Shown: positions 14,826-20,824 of the stretch, piece by piece
Layout: every line of letters begins with the position of its first letter
Position numbering within the stretch: position 1 is the stretch's first letter
Source: DUAL01 sp964452095
Lineage (GTDB): Bacteria; Bacteroidota; Bacteroidia; Flavobacteriales; BACL11
Assembly (NCBI GenBank): GCA_964452095.1
Contig: CAYVKX010000030.1
Coordinates: 1-20,824, forward strand
Direction of reading: 5' to 3'
Length of the DNA stretch: 20,824 nucleotides
The notes under the pieces: model-generated
The model's input: only the letters and a program-made list of their open reading frames with translations
The model's database searches: none
What the model was told of the DNA's origin: nothing
Made by a program: the position numbers and the translations under genes

Positions 14826-15854
14826 TTAATTTTTTATTGATTTTACTTTTCTTCTTTTATAAACATCTTCAATAAAGGCAATAACCTCTAAACATTCTGC
14901 TGGAGTTGCATCTTTACTTTCATTGCCTTTTAAAGTTTCTATCACATTTTCAATTACAAAATGATGATTGTTTGCACTACCTTTATATTTTCCATAATCA
15001 TGCTCTCCATTGCTCTTTTTTAGCTCTGAAATTTCGTAATTTTCTATATGGCAATATTCAATTTTTTCCATGTATTGTCCGCCCACTTTTACGCTACCTT
15101 TTTCGCCAATAATTGTAATACTTGATTCCATATTTTTATCAAAAACTGCTGTAGAAAATTGCATGTTTCCAATTCCAGCATTTTTCAATTCAAACTGAAT
15201 AATTCCACTATCTTCAAAATCAGTTGTATCTTGATGATTAAAATCTGAAAGAATTGCATTTTTCAATTTTACTTTTCCAAATAAATAAAACAAAATATCA
15301 ATAAAATGAGAAAATTGAGTGAAAAGTGTACCTCCATCTAAATCCATTGTTCCTCTCCAATCAGCAGAAGAATAATACCTATCATCTCTGTTCCAAAAAC
15401 AGTTCAAATTTACCATGTAAACTTCACCAAGAGTATCGTTCTCTATTAAAGATTTTAGCCAAACTGCAGGAGGAGAATATCTGTTTTGCATAACACAAAA
15501 AAGCTGATTTCTGCTTTCTTTTTCTTTTTGAATTAAGGTGTCTGCTTCATGCTTTTTTAGTGCCATTGGCTTTTCTACAAGCACATTGCAATAGTCCAAT
15601 ACCTGAAGACTTTGAGTAGTATGCAAACCATTAGGCGTACAGATATTGATGACATCTATATTAATTTCAGAGGATAAAAGTACATACAAACTTTCAAAAA
15701 AAGGAACTCCAAAATTTTCAAATTCAGTTGCAGGTTTTACATCACAAACAGCTAAAAGTTCTGCTTTAGGATTGGCTTTAATTTCTGCAATGTGACGCTT
15801 TCCAATATGCCCACATCCAACAACTGCAAACCCTATTTTCTTAACTTCATTCAT
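14826..15854 (-). CDS. wbpB: Gfo/Idh/MocA-family UDP-sugar 3-dehydrogenase (WbpB/WlbA-like)
   Basis: This 342-aa NAD-dependent oxidoreductase begins with a Rossmann fold (GFAVVGCGHIGKRH, residues 8-21). It has the family's EKPMA lysine (K95), and the GGTLFTQFSHFID segment holding H183 and D186. In the WbpB/WlbA branch these enzymes oxidise C3 of UDP-N-acetylglucosaminuronic acid. That assignment rests mainly on the adjacent aminotransferase and acetyltransferase genes of the same pathway. A longer frame runs to 15908 but begins with TTG inside the neighbour. The ATG at 15854 overlaps the stop of wbpD (ATGA) and starts just before the first beta strand, so I use it. Confidence 0.82.
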   Translation of the reverse strand: MNEVKKIGFAVVGCGHIGKRHIAEIKANPKAELLAVCDVKPATEFENFGVPFFESLYVLLSSEINIDVINICTPNGLHTTQSLQVLDYCNVLVEKPMALKKHEADTLIQKEKESRNQLFCVMQNRYSPPAVWLKSLIENDTLGEVYMVNLNCFWNRDDRYYSSADWRGTMDLDGGTLFTQFSHFIDILFYLFGKVKLKNAILSDFNHQDTTDFEDSGIIQFELKNAGIGNMQFSTAVFDKNMESSITIIGEKGSVKVGGQYMEKIEYCHIENYEISELKKSNGEHDYGKYKGSANNHHFVIENVIETLKGNESKDATPAECLEVIAFIEDVYKRRKVKSIKN

Positions 15855-16429
15855 ATTTTTTCTACAATTCCGTTTTCTAATTTGTATTGCTGATTTGTAA
15901 CTTGACAAATTGCTTTACCATCATTAAAAATTAATCTTTCTCCATATTCGCTCATCCAACCATCTTGCTTTGCAGGAACTCCCATCATTATTGCATAATT
16001 TGGTACATTTTTGGTAACAACTGCCCCCGCGCCAATAAAAGCAAATCCCCCAATATTTACACCACAAACGATTGTTGCATTTGCCCCAATTGTTGCACCT
16101 TTTTTTATCAAAGTGTTTTTGAATTCATCTTTTCTTACCACCGCACTTCTTGGATTTTTTACATTCGTAAAAACCATGGAAGGCCCCAGAAAAACATCAT
16201 CCTCACAAATCACGCCACTATACAAAGAAACATTGTTTTGCACCTTTACATTTTTGCCTAAAACCACATTATTTGCAATAAATACATTTTGTCCAATAAT
16301 ACAGTTTTTCCCAACTTCTGCTCGCTCCATTAAATGTGAAAAATGCCAAATTTTCGTGCCATTGCCAATGGTGCATCCATCATCAATTACGGCTGTTGGG
16401 TGTGAGAAATATGTATTAGAATCACTCAT
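15851..16429 (-). CDS. wbpD: Left-handed beta-helix acetyltransferase (WbpD/WlbB-like)
   Basis: This 192-aa transferase is built of hexapeptide repeats (for example IGNGTKIWHF, VGKNCIIGQNVFIANNVVLG, IGANATIVCGVNIGGFAFIGAGAVV). In the WbpD/WlbB branch it acetylates the 3-amino group of UDP-2-acetamido-3-amino-2,3-dideoxy-glucuronate, using acetyl-CoA. The start is the ATG at 16429; the frame runs 12 nt further to a TTG, which I reject because MSDSNTYFSH gives a normal family N-terminus. It overlaps wbpE by 8 nt and wbpB by 4 nt, which implies tight translational coupling. Specific acceptor assignment is inferred from the neighbours. TNVKNPRS is the loop seen in this subfamily, to my knowledge. 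Confidence 0.84.
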   Translation of the reverse strand: MSDSNTYFSHPTAVIDDGCTIGNGTKIWHFSHLMERAEVGKNCIIGQNVFIANNVVLGKNVKVQNNVSLYSGVICEDDVFLGPSMVFTNVKNPRSAVVRKDEFKNTLIKKGATIGANATIVCGVNIGGFAFIGAGAVVTKNVPNYAIMMGVPAKQDGWMSEYGERLIFNDGKAICQVTNQQYKLENGIVEKI

Positions 16430-17552
16430 TAATAAAATCAATTATGGTGTTTGAAATAAAATCCATTTGCTCATTTGTTAGTTCGGTGTGCATGGGTAAA
16501 GATAAAACCGTTTTACAAAGTTCATCAGTTGCCGAAAAGTCGGTATTTGCAAATATTTTCTCTTTATAAGGAGCTTGCTGATGTAAAGGAACTGGATAAT
16601 AAATACCAAAAGGGATCCCTTTATTTTGTAGATGTTCGCACAATTTATCTCTATCAACATTTTGTAATTTCAAAGTATATTGATGAAAAACATGGGTGGA
16701 AAAATCGGCTCTTTTTGGGGTGGTTACTCTCTTGTTTTTTGCAAAGCATTTATCATAATAATTAGCTGCTTTTATTCTATCAGAATTATAATCTTTTAAT
16801 CGTTTTAGTTTAATATTTAGTATTGCTGCTTGCACACTATCCAACCTGGAATTTACGCCAATATATTTGTAATGATACCTATCTTCCATGCCATGATTTA
16901 CCATTTTCCTCATCTTTTCTGCCAAGGCATCATCACTGGTAAAAATAGCACCACCATCCCCATAACAGCCTAAATTTTTAGAGGGGAAAAAAGAAGTAGT
17001 TCCAATCGTTCCAATCGTTCCTGCTTTCTGTTTGCTGCCGTCAGCAAAAATATAATCAGCACCAATAGCTTGTGCAGTATCTTCAATTATATGCAAATTA
17101 TTTTCCAAAGCAATTTTTAGAATTTCTTCCATATTAGCACATTGTCCGAATAAATGCACAGGAATAATTGCCTTGGTTTTTGGCGTAATTGCTTGCTTTA
17201 ATTTTTCAGTATCAATATTGAAAGTATCTTTATCTACATCTACAAAAATTGCTTTTAGCCCAAGTAATTTCACTACCTCAGCAGTAGCTACAAAAGTAAA
17301 ATCAGGGCAAATAATCTCATCTCCTATTTCTAAACCCAAAGCCATCAATGCAATCTGCAAGGCATCAGTACCATTGCCGCAAGGAATCACCTGTTTAACA
17401 CCCAGATAACTTTCCAAATCTTTCTGGAATTCATGTACTTTCGGTCCATTGATAAAAGCAGAGGAGTTTAATACCTCTGCAATTTCTTTTTCAACTTCAG
17501 TTTGTATTTTTTTGTACTGACCGCCAAGGTCAACCATTTGCAATTTCATCAT
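16422..17552 (-). CDS. wbpE: PLP-dependent sugar aminotransferase (DegT/DnrJ/EryC1; WbpE/WlbC-like)
   Basis: This roughly 376-aa enzyme is a pyridoxal-phosphate aminotransferase of nucleotide sugars. It shows GNGTDALQIAL (cofactor phosphate site), EDTAQAIGA with the aspartate that holds the pyridine nitrogen, SFFPSKNLG with the Schiff-base lysine (about K192), GDGGAIFT, and HQYTLKL near the end. With wbpD and wbpB downstream it probably transaminates the 3-keto sugar made by WbpB. The frame opens with TTG at 17555; ATG codons follow at 17552 and 17549, and I take 17552. It is the first gene of the operon, with a -7 element TATATTTG at 17569-17576. A QdtB/FdtB-like role on a dTDP sugar is the main alternative, given rmlB nearby. 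Confidence 0.85.
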   Translation of the reverse strand: MMKLQMVDLGGQYKKIQTEVEKEIAEVLNSSAFINGPKVHEFQKDLESYLGVKQVIPCGNGTDALQIALMALGLEIGDEIICPDFTFVATAEVVKLLGLKAIFVDVDKDTFNIDTEKLKQAITPKTKAIIPVHLFGQCANMEEILKIALENNLHIIEDTAQAIGADYIFADGSKQKAGTIGTIGTTSFFPSKNLGCYGDGGAIFTSDDALAEKMRKMVNHGMEDRYHYKYIGVNSRLDSVQAAILNIKLKRLKDYNSDRIKAANYYDKCFAKNKRVTTPKRADFSTHVFHQYTLKLQNVDRDKLCEHLQNKGIPFGIYYPVPLHQQAPYKEKIFANTDFSATDELCKTVLSLPMHTELTNEQMDFISNTIIDFINE

Positions 17553-17568
17553 CAATTTTTATAAACGG

Positions 17569-17576
17569 CAAATATA
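17569..17576 (-). promoter_or_regulatory. -7 promoter element (TATATTTG) of the polysaccharide operon
   Basis: Minus-strand TATATTTG is an exact TAnnTTTG match 16 nt before the wbpE ATG at 17552. Transcription would start near 17563. No TTG lies at the -33 distance. The operon would read wbpE, wbpD, wbpB, rmlB, cpsB. Confidence 0.5.
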
Positions 17577-17622
17577 GACAATTATTACTGCCTAAATGCG
17601 TTTACCGAAAAACGAAAAAGAT

Positions 17623-17630
17623 TAACTTTA
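17623..17630 (+). promoter_or_regulatory. Possible -7 element (TAACTTTA) for the exported protein/waaA pair
   Basis: TAACTTTA matches TAnnTTTG in all but the last base and lies 16 nt before the ATG at 17647. Divergent from the polysaccharide operon promoter. No -33 TTG is seen. Confidence 0.35.
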
Positions 17631-17646
17631 CGCCCAAATTAAATTG

Positions 17647-18384
17647 ATGAAAAAAGCATTACTTATTTTACTTTGTTTTTCTGCAATCCAAATATTTGCT
17701 CAAGATAAGAAAAGCAGTTTATCGGCCTTTATGTTTGACTACACTCACCAATTTCCTATGGCAGAATTGCAGGAAAATTATGGAGACAACTCCTCTATTG
17801 GCATCTCTTTTCTGAAAAAAACTAGTAGCAACTTGCTTTTTGCAGTGGATGGCTCTTATATTTTTGGCTCTAAAATAAAAAAGGAAAACTTATTTGATGG
17901 TATTGCTACCGAAAATGGGGAGATAATAAATAAAGATGGGCTTTTTGCAAATGTTATGACTTTTGAAAGAGGGTTTTCTGCTTTCTTTAATGGTGGAAAA
18001 GCATTTTTGTTTTCTGAAAACAATAATTCTGGAATTTATCTACTAGGAGGAATTGGCTATATGCAACATAAAATTCGCATACAAACTCAGGAAGATATCA
18101 TCCCTCATTTGGATGATGATTACAAAAAAGGATACGACAGATTATCAGGAGGGTTTAGCATGAAAGTTAATGTAAATTATATGTATTTCAGCAAAAAAAA
18201 TAGTATGAAATTTTTTGCAGGAGTGGAGCTAATAAAAGGTTGGACAAAAAACTTAAGAACTTATAATTTTGATAAGAGGAACTACACCTCTGAGAAATAT
18301 AGAAATGATATTGCAGTAGGTGTAAAAGCAGGATTTATTATTCCCGTTTTTAGAAAAAATACAGAAGAATTTCATTACCGATAA
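17647..18384 (+). CDS. Exported, probably outer-membrane barrel-like protein of unknown function
   Basis: This 245-aa protein has a Sec signal peptide (residues 1-18, ending in IFAQ). The remainder alternates short, aromatic-rich strands such as NLLFAVDGSYIFGSKI, GIYLLGGIGYMQHKI and FSMKVNVNYMYF. Such strands suggest a small beta-barrel or porin-like fold in the outer membrane. It ends in EFHYR. I do not recognise a named family. The frame can be extended 3 nt to a TTG, but the ATG at 17647 followed by KKALL is the natural signal-peptide start. Its stop overlaps the waaA start by 1 nt (TAATG). I recall proteins of this kind next to waaA in other Bacteroidota, which would fit a role in lipopolysaccharide biology; that link is inference. 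Confidence 0.75.
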   Translation: MKKALLILLCFSAIQIFAQDKKSSLSAFMFDYTHQFPMAELQENYGDNSSIGISFLKKTSSNLLFAVDGSYIFGSKIKKENLFDGIATENGEIINKDGLFANVMTFERGFSAFFNGGKAFLFSENNNSGIYLLGGIGYMQHKIRIQTQEDIIPHLDDDYKKGYDRLSGGFSMKVNVNYMYFSKKNSMKFFAGVELIKGWTKNLRTYNFDKRNYTSEKYRNDIAVGVKAGFIIPVFRKNTEEFHYR

Positions 18385-19568
18385 TGCAATTTTTGTACAA
18401 TATAAGTGTCCAATTTTATATTTTAGGAATTAGGATTGCAAGCATCTTTAAGCCAAAAGCAAAACTTTGGGTAATTGGGAGAAAAAATATTTTTCAAAAG
18501 TTAGAAGTTGCTACCAAAAATGAAGAAAAAATTGTCTGGTTTCACTGTGCATCTTTAGGGGAATTCGAGCAAGGAAAACCCATAATAGAGGGCTACAAAA
18601 AAAAGTATCCAACACATAAAATTCTACTGACATTCTTCTCCCCTTCAGGATTTGAAATAAGAAAAAACACACCTCTTGCTGATTTTGTTTTTTATCTTCC
18701 TGCTGATACTAAAGCAAATGCAAGAAAGTTTATCAATATTGTAAATCCGATAAAAACCATTTTTGTAAAATATGAGTTTTGGTTTAATTATATGACGACA
18801 CTTAAAAATCAAAATATTCCACTTTATGCTGTTTCTACTATCTTTAGAAAAGAGCAAGTTTTTTTTAAATTTGGGTGGTTTGCTAGGCAACTAAAAAACA
18901 TTACGCACTTTTTTGTACAAGATGAAAAATCAAAGAAACTGCTTCAAAGCATTCATTTAAATAATGTTACAATTAGTGGTGACACTAGGTTTGATAGTGT
19001 AAAAACAAATGCTGAAAATGAAGAAGAACTTCCTTTGATAAAAACTTTTACCGAAAATAAACCTACCATAATTTGTGGCAGCACTTGGCCAAAAGATGAA
19101 GTGCTTTTGACTCAATATATTAAAGAGAATCCGCAATGGAATTACATTATTGCTCCACACGAACTTTCAATGGTTCAGCAATTACAAAAAAGGACAAATG
19201 GCTTTCTTTTTTCTGAAGCAACAACTGAAAATATTAATGCGAAAAATGTGCTAATTATTGATATTATCGGCTTGCTTTCATCTATTTATAGGTATGGGGA
19301 AATCGCCTATATTGGTGGTGGTTTTGGTGCGGGAATCCATAATATTTTGGAAGCTGTTACTTTTGGTTTGCCTGTTATTTTTGGGCCGAATTACCAGAAA
19401 TTTAAAGAGGCTAAAGAATTGATAGTATTAAAAGGAGCGAAAAGCATTAATAATTATCAAGACCTCACTTCAGCAATTGATTCTTTCAATAATTTTGATA
19501 AAAATAGTACCACTGATTATATCAAAAAAAATGGTGGCGCAACAGATATTATTGTAGCCCACATTTAA
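18384..19568 (+). CDS. waaA: 3-deoxy-D-manno-octulosonic acid (Kdo) transferase
   Basis: WaaA transfers Kdo from CMP-Kdo to lipid A precursor at the inner face of the cytoplasmic membrane. The 394-aa protein belongs to glycosyltransferase family 30. An N-terminal hydrophobic anchor (about residues 4-23) is followed by HCASLGEFEQGKPII with E60 in the position of the catalytic glutamate. Mid-protein ICGSTWPKDE and the C-terminal GGGFGAGIHNILEAVTFG plus FGPNYQKFKEA motifs bind the sugar nucleotide. The short N-terminus and length are normal for Bacteroidota. Its ATG overlaps the preceding gene's stop by 1 nt. It ends 2 nt before the convergent lipoprotein gene stop, with no terminator between. 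Confidence 0.93.
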   Translation: MQFLYNISVQFYILGIRIASIFKPKAKLWVIGRKNIFQKLEVATKNEEKIVWFHCASLGEFEQGKPIIEGYKKKYPTHKILLTFFSPSGFEIRKNTPLADFVFYLPADTKANARKFINIVNPIKTIFVKYEFWFNYMTTLKNQNIPLYAVSTIFRKEQVFFKFGWFARQLKNITHFFVQDEKSKKLLQSIHLNNVTISGDTRFDSVKTNAENEEELPLIKTFTENKPTIICGSTWPKDEVLLTQYIKENPQWNYIIAPHELSMVQQLQKRTNGFLFSEATTENINAKNVLIIDIIGLLSSIYRYGEIAYIGGGFGAGIHNILEAVTFGLPVIFGPNYQKFKEAKELIVLKGAKSINNYQDLTSAIDSFNNFDKNSTTDYIKKNGGATDIIVAHI

Positions 19569-19570
19569 TT

Positions 19571-19975
19571 TCACCTACAATTATAATAAGAAGTCCCAAA
19601 AATAAATACTGAACTATCTGTTCCATCATTATAAATAGTGCCATTAGACCACCAAGTTTCATCCAGATTTTCTCTTTCAGTTAATGAATTTGTGGGGCCA
19701 GTAGTAAATGAATTATTACAATATTGGTGTTCTTTATTTAAATCATCTAGATTTAAAAACCCAAAATCAGCCCAATCAATATAGTTAAAAATAGTATCTA
19801 CTGTATTCCCATTAGGCAGTGTATAGCCACCCACTTCATAGGAAATATTTTGAACAATACTATCCAGTTCGGTATAGGTGAATTCTGTCTCAAATATTCT
19901 TGTGCAATCTTTACATTTCTTACAAGAAATAAAGAATAAAGAAGAACTAATTAAAATCAAATATATATTTCTCAT
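19571..19975 (-). CDS. Small cysteine-rich lipoprotein, unknown function
   Basis: This 134-aa protein begins with a signal peptide ending in FFISC (Cys18), a lipobox, so the mature protein should be membrane-anchored. Directly after the lipid cysteine comes KKCKDCTR, a CxxC-containing patch, and further cysteines occur near the middle and at the very C-terminus (YYNCR). The rest is acidic and polar with no motif I recognise. A KKCxxC start recurs in small Bacteroidota lipoproteins, as I recall. A symmetric terminator begins 60 nt upstream of its start, so it likely has its own promoter, perhaps the imperfect TAAATTTA near 19985. Whether the cysteines bind metal or form disulfides cannot be seen from the sequence. 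Confidence 0.75.
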   Translation of the reverse strand: MRNIYLILISSSLFFISCKKCKDCTRIFETEFTYTELDSIVQNISYEVGGYTLPNGNTVDTIFNYIDWADFGFLNLDDLNKEHQYCNNSFTTGPTNSLTERENLDETWWSNGTIYNDGTDSSVFIFGTSYYNCR

Positions 19976-20034
19976 AGTTGGATAAATTTATATTTTGGTA
20001 AAGATACCTATTTTTTACAGATGCACTATAAAAC

Positions 20035-20065
20035 AAAAAAGCAGAAACTTTCGTTTCTGCTTTTT
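20035..20065. terminator. Symmetric (bidirectional) intrinsic terminator
   Basis: Arms GCAGAAAC (20041-20048) and GTTTCTGC (20053-20060) pair around a TTTC loop (20049-20052). They are flanked by A-tracts on the left (20035-20040) and a T-tract on the right (20061-20065), giving stem pairs on each side. A run of U follows the hairpin in either direction. It could end transcription from the tRNA side (minus) and anything reading rightward. Confidence 0.75.
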
Positions 20066-20195
20066 GTACTCTTGACGAACAGGAATTTCAAAAAGTCAAA
20101 GTAGATTTAGAATCACTTTTCTCGTTAAAATCACTACNNNNNNNNNNGCTATTAAAAAAGAGCTTGTTCGTAGAGGTATATACGAATCTATTTAG
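20066..20195. other. Unassigned spacer containing an assembly gap
   Basis: Between the terminator and tRNA-Leu the sequence holds no gene I can defend. It is interrupted by ten Ns at 20138-20147, probably a placeholder of unknown true length. Right of the gap, plus-strand codons from 20148 would read AIKKELVRRGIYESI then stop; left of it, a minus-strand frame would read SDFNEKSDSKSTLTF then stop. Either could be a gene end truncated by the gap, but without a start or a family I do not call one. A weak hairpin TTCGTA (20167-20172)/TACGAA (20181-20186) lies 3' of tRNA-Leu. Confidence 0.6.
20138..20147. other. Assembly gap (10 N)
   Basis: Ten undetermined bases. Contiguity across this point, including the distance between the terminator at 20035-20065 and the tRNA genes, is not certain. 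Confidence 0.98.
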
Positions 20196-20281
20196 TACCT
20201 GAGGCGGGACTTGAACCCGCACGAACATTACTGTTCATTGGATTTTAAGTCCAACGTGTCTACCAATTCCACCATCCGGGC
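20196..20281 (-). tRNA. tRNA-Leu (UAA)
   Basis: Read on minus, an 86-nt class II tRNA begins GCCCGGATGGTGGAATTGG (D-arm as in leucine tRNAs). It has an anticodon stem TTGGA/TCCAA with loop CTTAAAA, so the anticodon is TAA. A long variable arm pairs GAACA with TGTTC, and the T-arm is GCGGG-TTCAAGT-CCCGC. It would read UUA codons, the commonest leucine codon in AT-rich genomes. The 3' acceptor strand CTCAGGT pairs poorly with 5' GCCCGGA (C4/A69 and A7/C66 mismatches, two G-U pairs). Discriminator A73 is normal. CCA is not encoded. The gene lies about 50 nt from the assembly gap. Confidence 0.9.
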
Positions 20282-20288
20282 GGCTAGT

Positions 20289-20316
20289 AAAAAATCCCTC
20301 AAATGAGGGATTTTTT
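20289..20316. terminator. Terminator-like hairpin between the two tRNA genes
   Basis: A perfect inverted repeat has arms AAAAAATCCCTC (20289-20300) and GAGGGATTTTTT (20305-20316) around a 4-nt loop. On the minus strand it gives a GC-rich TCCCTC/GAGGGA stem followed by six U, as in an intrinsic terminator. It begins 1 nt after tRNA-Gly ends and finishes 7 nt before tRNA-Leu begins. Confidence 0.75.
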
Positions 20317-20317
20317 G

Positions 20318-20389
20318 AGCGAGTGATGGGATTCGGACCCACGACCCCCACCTTGGCAAGGTGATGCTCTACCCCTGAGCTACACTCGC
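20318..20389 (-). tRNA. tRNA-Gly (GCC)
   Basis: A 72-nt tRNA on minus. The acceptor stem GCGAGTG/CACTCGC pairs perfectly. The D-arm is GCTC..GAGC, the anticodon stem TCACC/GGTGG has loop TTGCCAA (anticodon GCC), and the T-arm is GTGGG-TCCGAAT-CCCAT (its outermost pair is a G-U wobble). U73 is the usual discriminator for glycine tRNAs. No encoded CCA. It should read GGC and GGT. It has a good promoter just upstream and a terminator-like hairpin just downstream, so it may form its own transcription unit. Confidence 0.95.
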
Positions 20390-20399
20390 AATCGGTCGG

Positions 20400-20428
20400 C
20401 AAATTTAATTAAATATTCGTTTTTGCAA
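20400..20428 (-). promoter_or_regulatory. Promoter of tRNA-Gly
   Basis: On minus, TTG (20428-20426), 18 nt, then TAAATTTG (20407-20400). Both halves and the spacing fit the Bacteroidota primary-sigma consensus. Predicted start is about 5 nt upstream of the mature tRNA-Gly 5' end at 20389. Confidence 0.65.
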
Positions 20429-20443
20429 AGCCCTGAAACTTTT

Positions 20444-20824
20444 TTATTTTTTCCCGATATGTTTTTTTATTTCATTGAGTTTCATTAGCGCCTCAACAGG
20501 AGTAAGCGTATTGATGTCAATATCCAATATTTCATCTCTTATTTGCATAAGTGCTGGGTCATCTAATTGGAAAAAGCTCAGCTGCATCTCATCATTTTTA
20601 TTGATATTCTTTGCCCTTTCTTTCAATTTCTCAGCAGAATGAGAACTTTCTAATTGCCCCATAATAGTATTAGCTCTTTTTACTATTTCTCTAGGCATTC
20701 CCGCCATTTTCGCTACATGGATTCCGAAACTATGCTCACTTCCTCCTTTTTTTAATTTGCGTAAGAAAATAATTTTCCCATCTATTTCTTTTACAGAAAC
20801 ATTGTAGTTTTTTATTCTTTCAAT
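20444..20824 (-). CDS. mutS: DNA mismatch repair protein MutS, C-terminal end (5' truncated by window edge)
   Basis: The frame is open to the right edge of the window, and 126 residues are visible. MutS recognises base mismatches and small loops and, with MutL, starts repair. Seen here is the signature GGSEHSFGIHVAKMAGMP after the Walker/ABC region, followed by REIVKRA, a charged linker, and the short helical C-terminal segment ending TPVEALMKLNEIKKHIGKK. This matches the MutS1 C-terminus, in which the TPxEALxxLxxLK helix closes the protein. The methionine at 20707 is internal, not a start. The tRNA-Gly promoter lies just beyond its 3' end on the same strand. Confidence 0.93.
   Translation of the reverse strand: MERIKNYNVSVKEIDGKIIFLRKLKKGGSEHSFGIHVAKMAGMPREIVKRANTIMGQLESSHSAEKLKERAKNINKNDEMQLSFFQLDDPALMQIRDEILDIDINTLTPVEALMKLNEIKKHIGKK

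Noticed and set aside
15855..15908. Longer wbpB frame starting at a TTG at 15908.
   Set aside because: It lies inside wbpD, starts with a rare codon, and adds a basic stretch before the Rossmann strand. The ATG at 15854 forms a 4-nt stop/start overlap typical of this operon.
16011..16454. A 147-codon plus-strand open frame over wbpD and the end of wbpE.
   Set aside because: Antisense of hexapeptide repeats; no start signals and no family resemblance.
20032..20137. A plus-strand open frame through the terminator to the gap (reads DEQEFQKVKVDLESLFSLKSL before the gap).
   Set aside because: It looks protein-like over a short span but has no start codon, runs through a clear terminator hairpin, and is out of frame with the right side if the gap is truly ten bases.
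1..20824. Checked for CRISPR arrays, insertion sequences, phage genes and rRNA.
   Set aside because: No regularly spaced repeats, transposase or integrase motifs, terminal inverted repeats around genes, or rRNA-like stretches were seen.

Overview
This window looks like the chromosome of a Bacteroidota member, probably a Flavobacteriales-type lineage. The DNA is strongly AT-rich, and TAnnTTTG -7 promoter elements lie in most divergent gaps. Two secreted proteins carry type IX secretion (T9SS) C-terminal sorting domains, there is a GldM-family protein, and lipoproteins are common. Genes are packed tightly: three convergent pairs have 0-2 nt between them or overlap, and several operon genes overlap by 1-8 nt. 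One 10-N assembly gap lies at 20138-20147.

Region 1 (90-5664, all minus strand): a T9SS-tagged M43 protease of 632 aa, a di-heme cytochrome c peroxidase lipoprotein, a second T9SS-tagged M43 protease of 458 aa, and mqnE (aminofutalosine synthase). The protease stop abuts the mqnE start. A TGAT-N4-ATCA palindrome sits about 42 nt upstream of the inferred peroxidase transcription start. Positions 1-89 hold nothing I can name. Region 2 (5766-10138): rdgB on plus, then a minus-strand pair (40-aa lipoprotein plus DUF4197 protein), then a plus-strand orphan gldM homologue followed by a third M43 protease with an atypical short C-terminal tail.

Region 3 (10139-13013): mqnD and mqnB (menaquinone via futalosine) diverge from folE-fabD across a 19-bp perfect palindrome made of two facing -7 elements. 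With mqnE, three futalosine-pathway enzymes are present; MqnA and MqnC are not in the window. Region 4 (13008-17552, minus): a compact surface-polysaccharide operon, wbpE-wbpD-wbpB-rmlB-cpsB, for a diacetamido-uronic acid type sugar nucleotide, dTDP-4-keto-6-deoxyglucose, and a PHP-type tyrosine phosphatase.

Region 5 (17647-19975): an exported barrel-like protein overlapping waaA (Kdo transferase of lipopolysaccharide) by 1 nt, convergent with a small cysteine-rich lipoprotein. Region 6 (20035-20824): a symmetric terminator, the gap, tRNA-Leu(UAA), a terminator-like hairpin, tRNA-Gly(GCC) and the 3' end of mutS.

Most genes are ordinary housekeeping or envelope genes. The points most worth a second look are the orphan GldM beside an atypically tailed M43 protease, the mqnB/folE palindrome, the FNR-like site at the peroxidase gene, and the tRNA-Gly/hairpin/tRNA-Leu arrangement with a mismatched tRNA-Leu acceptor stem. 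I saw no CRISPR array, insertion sequence or phage gene.
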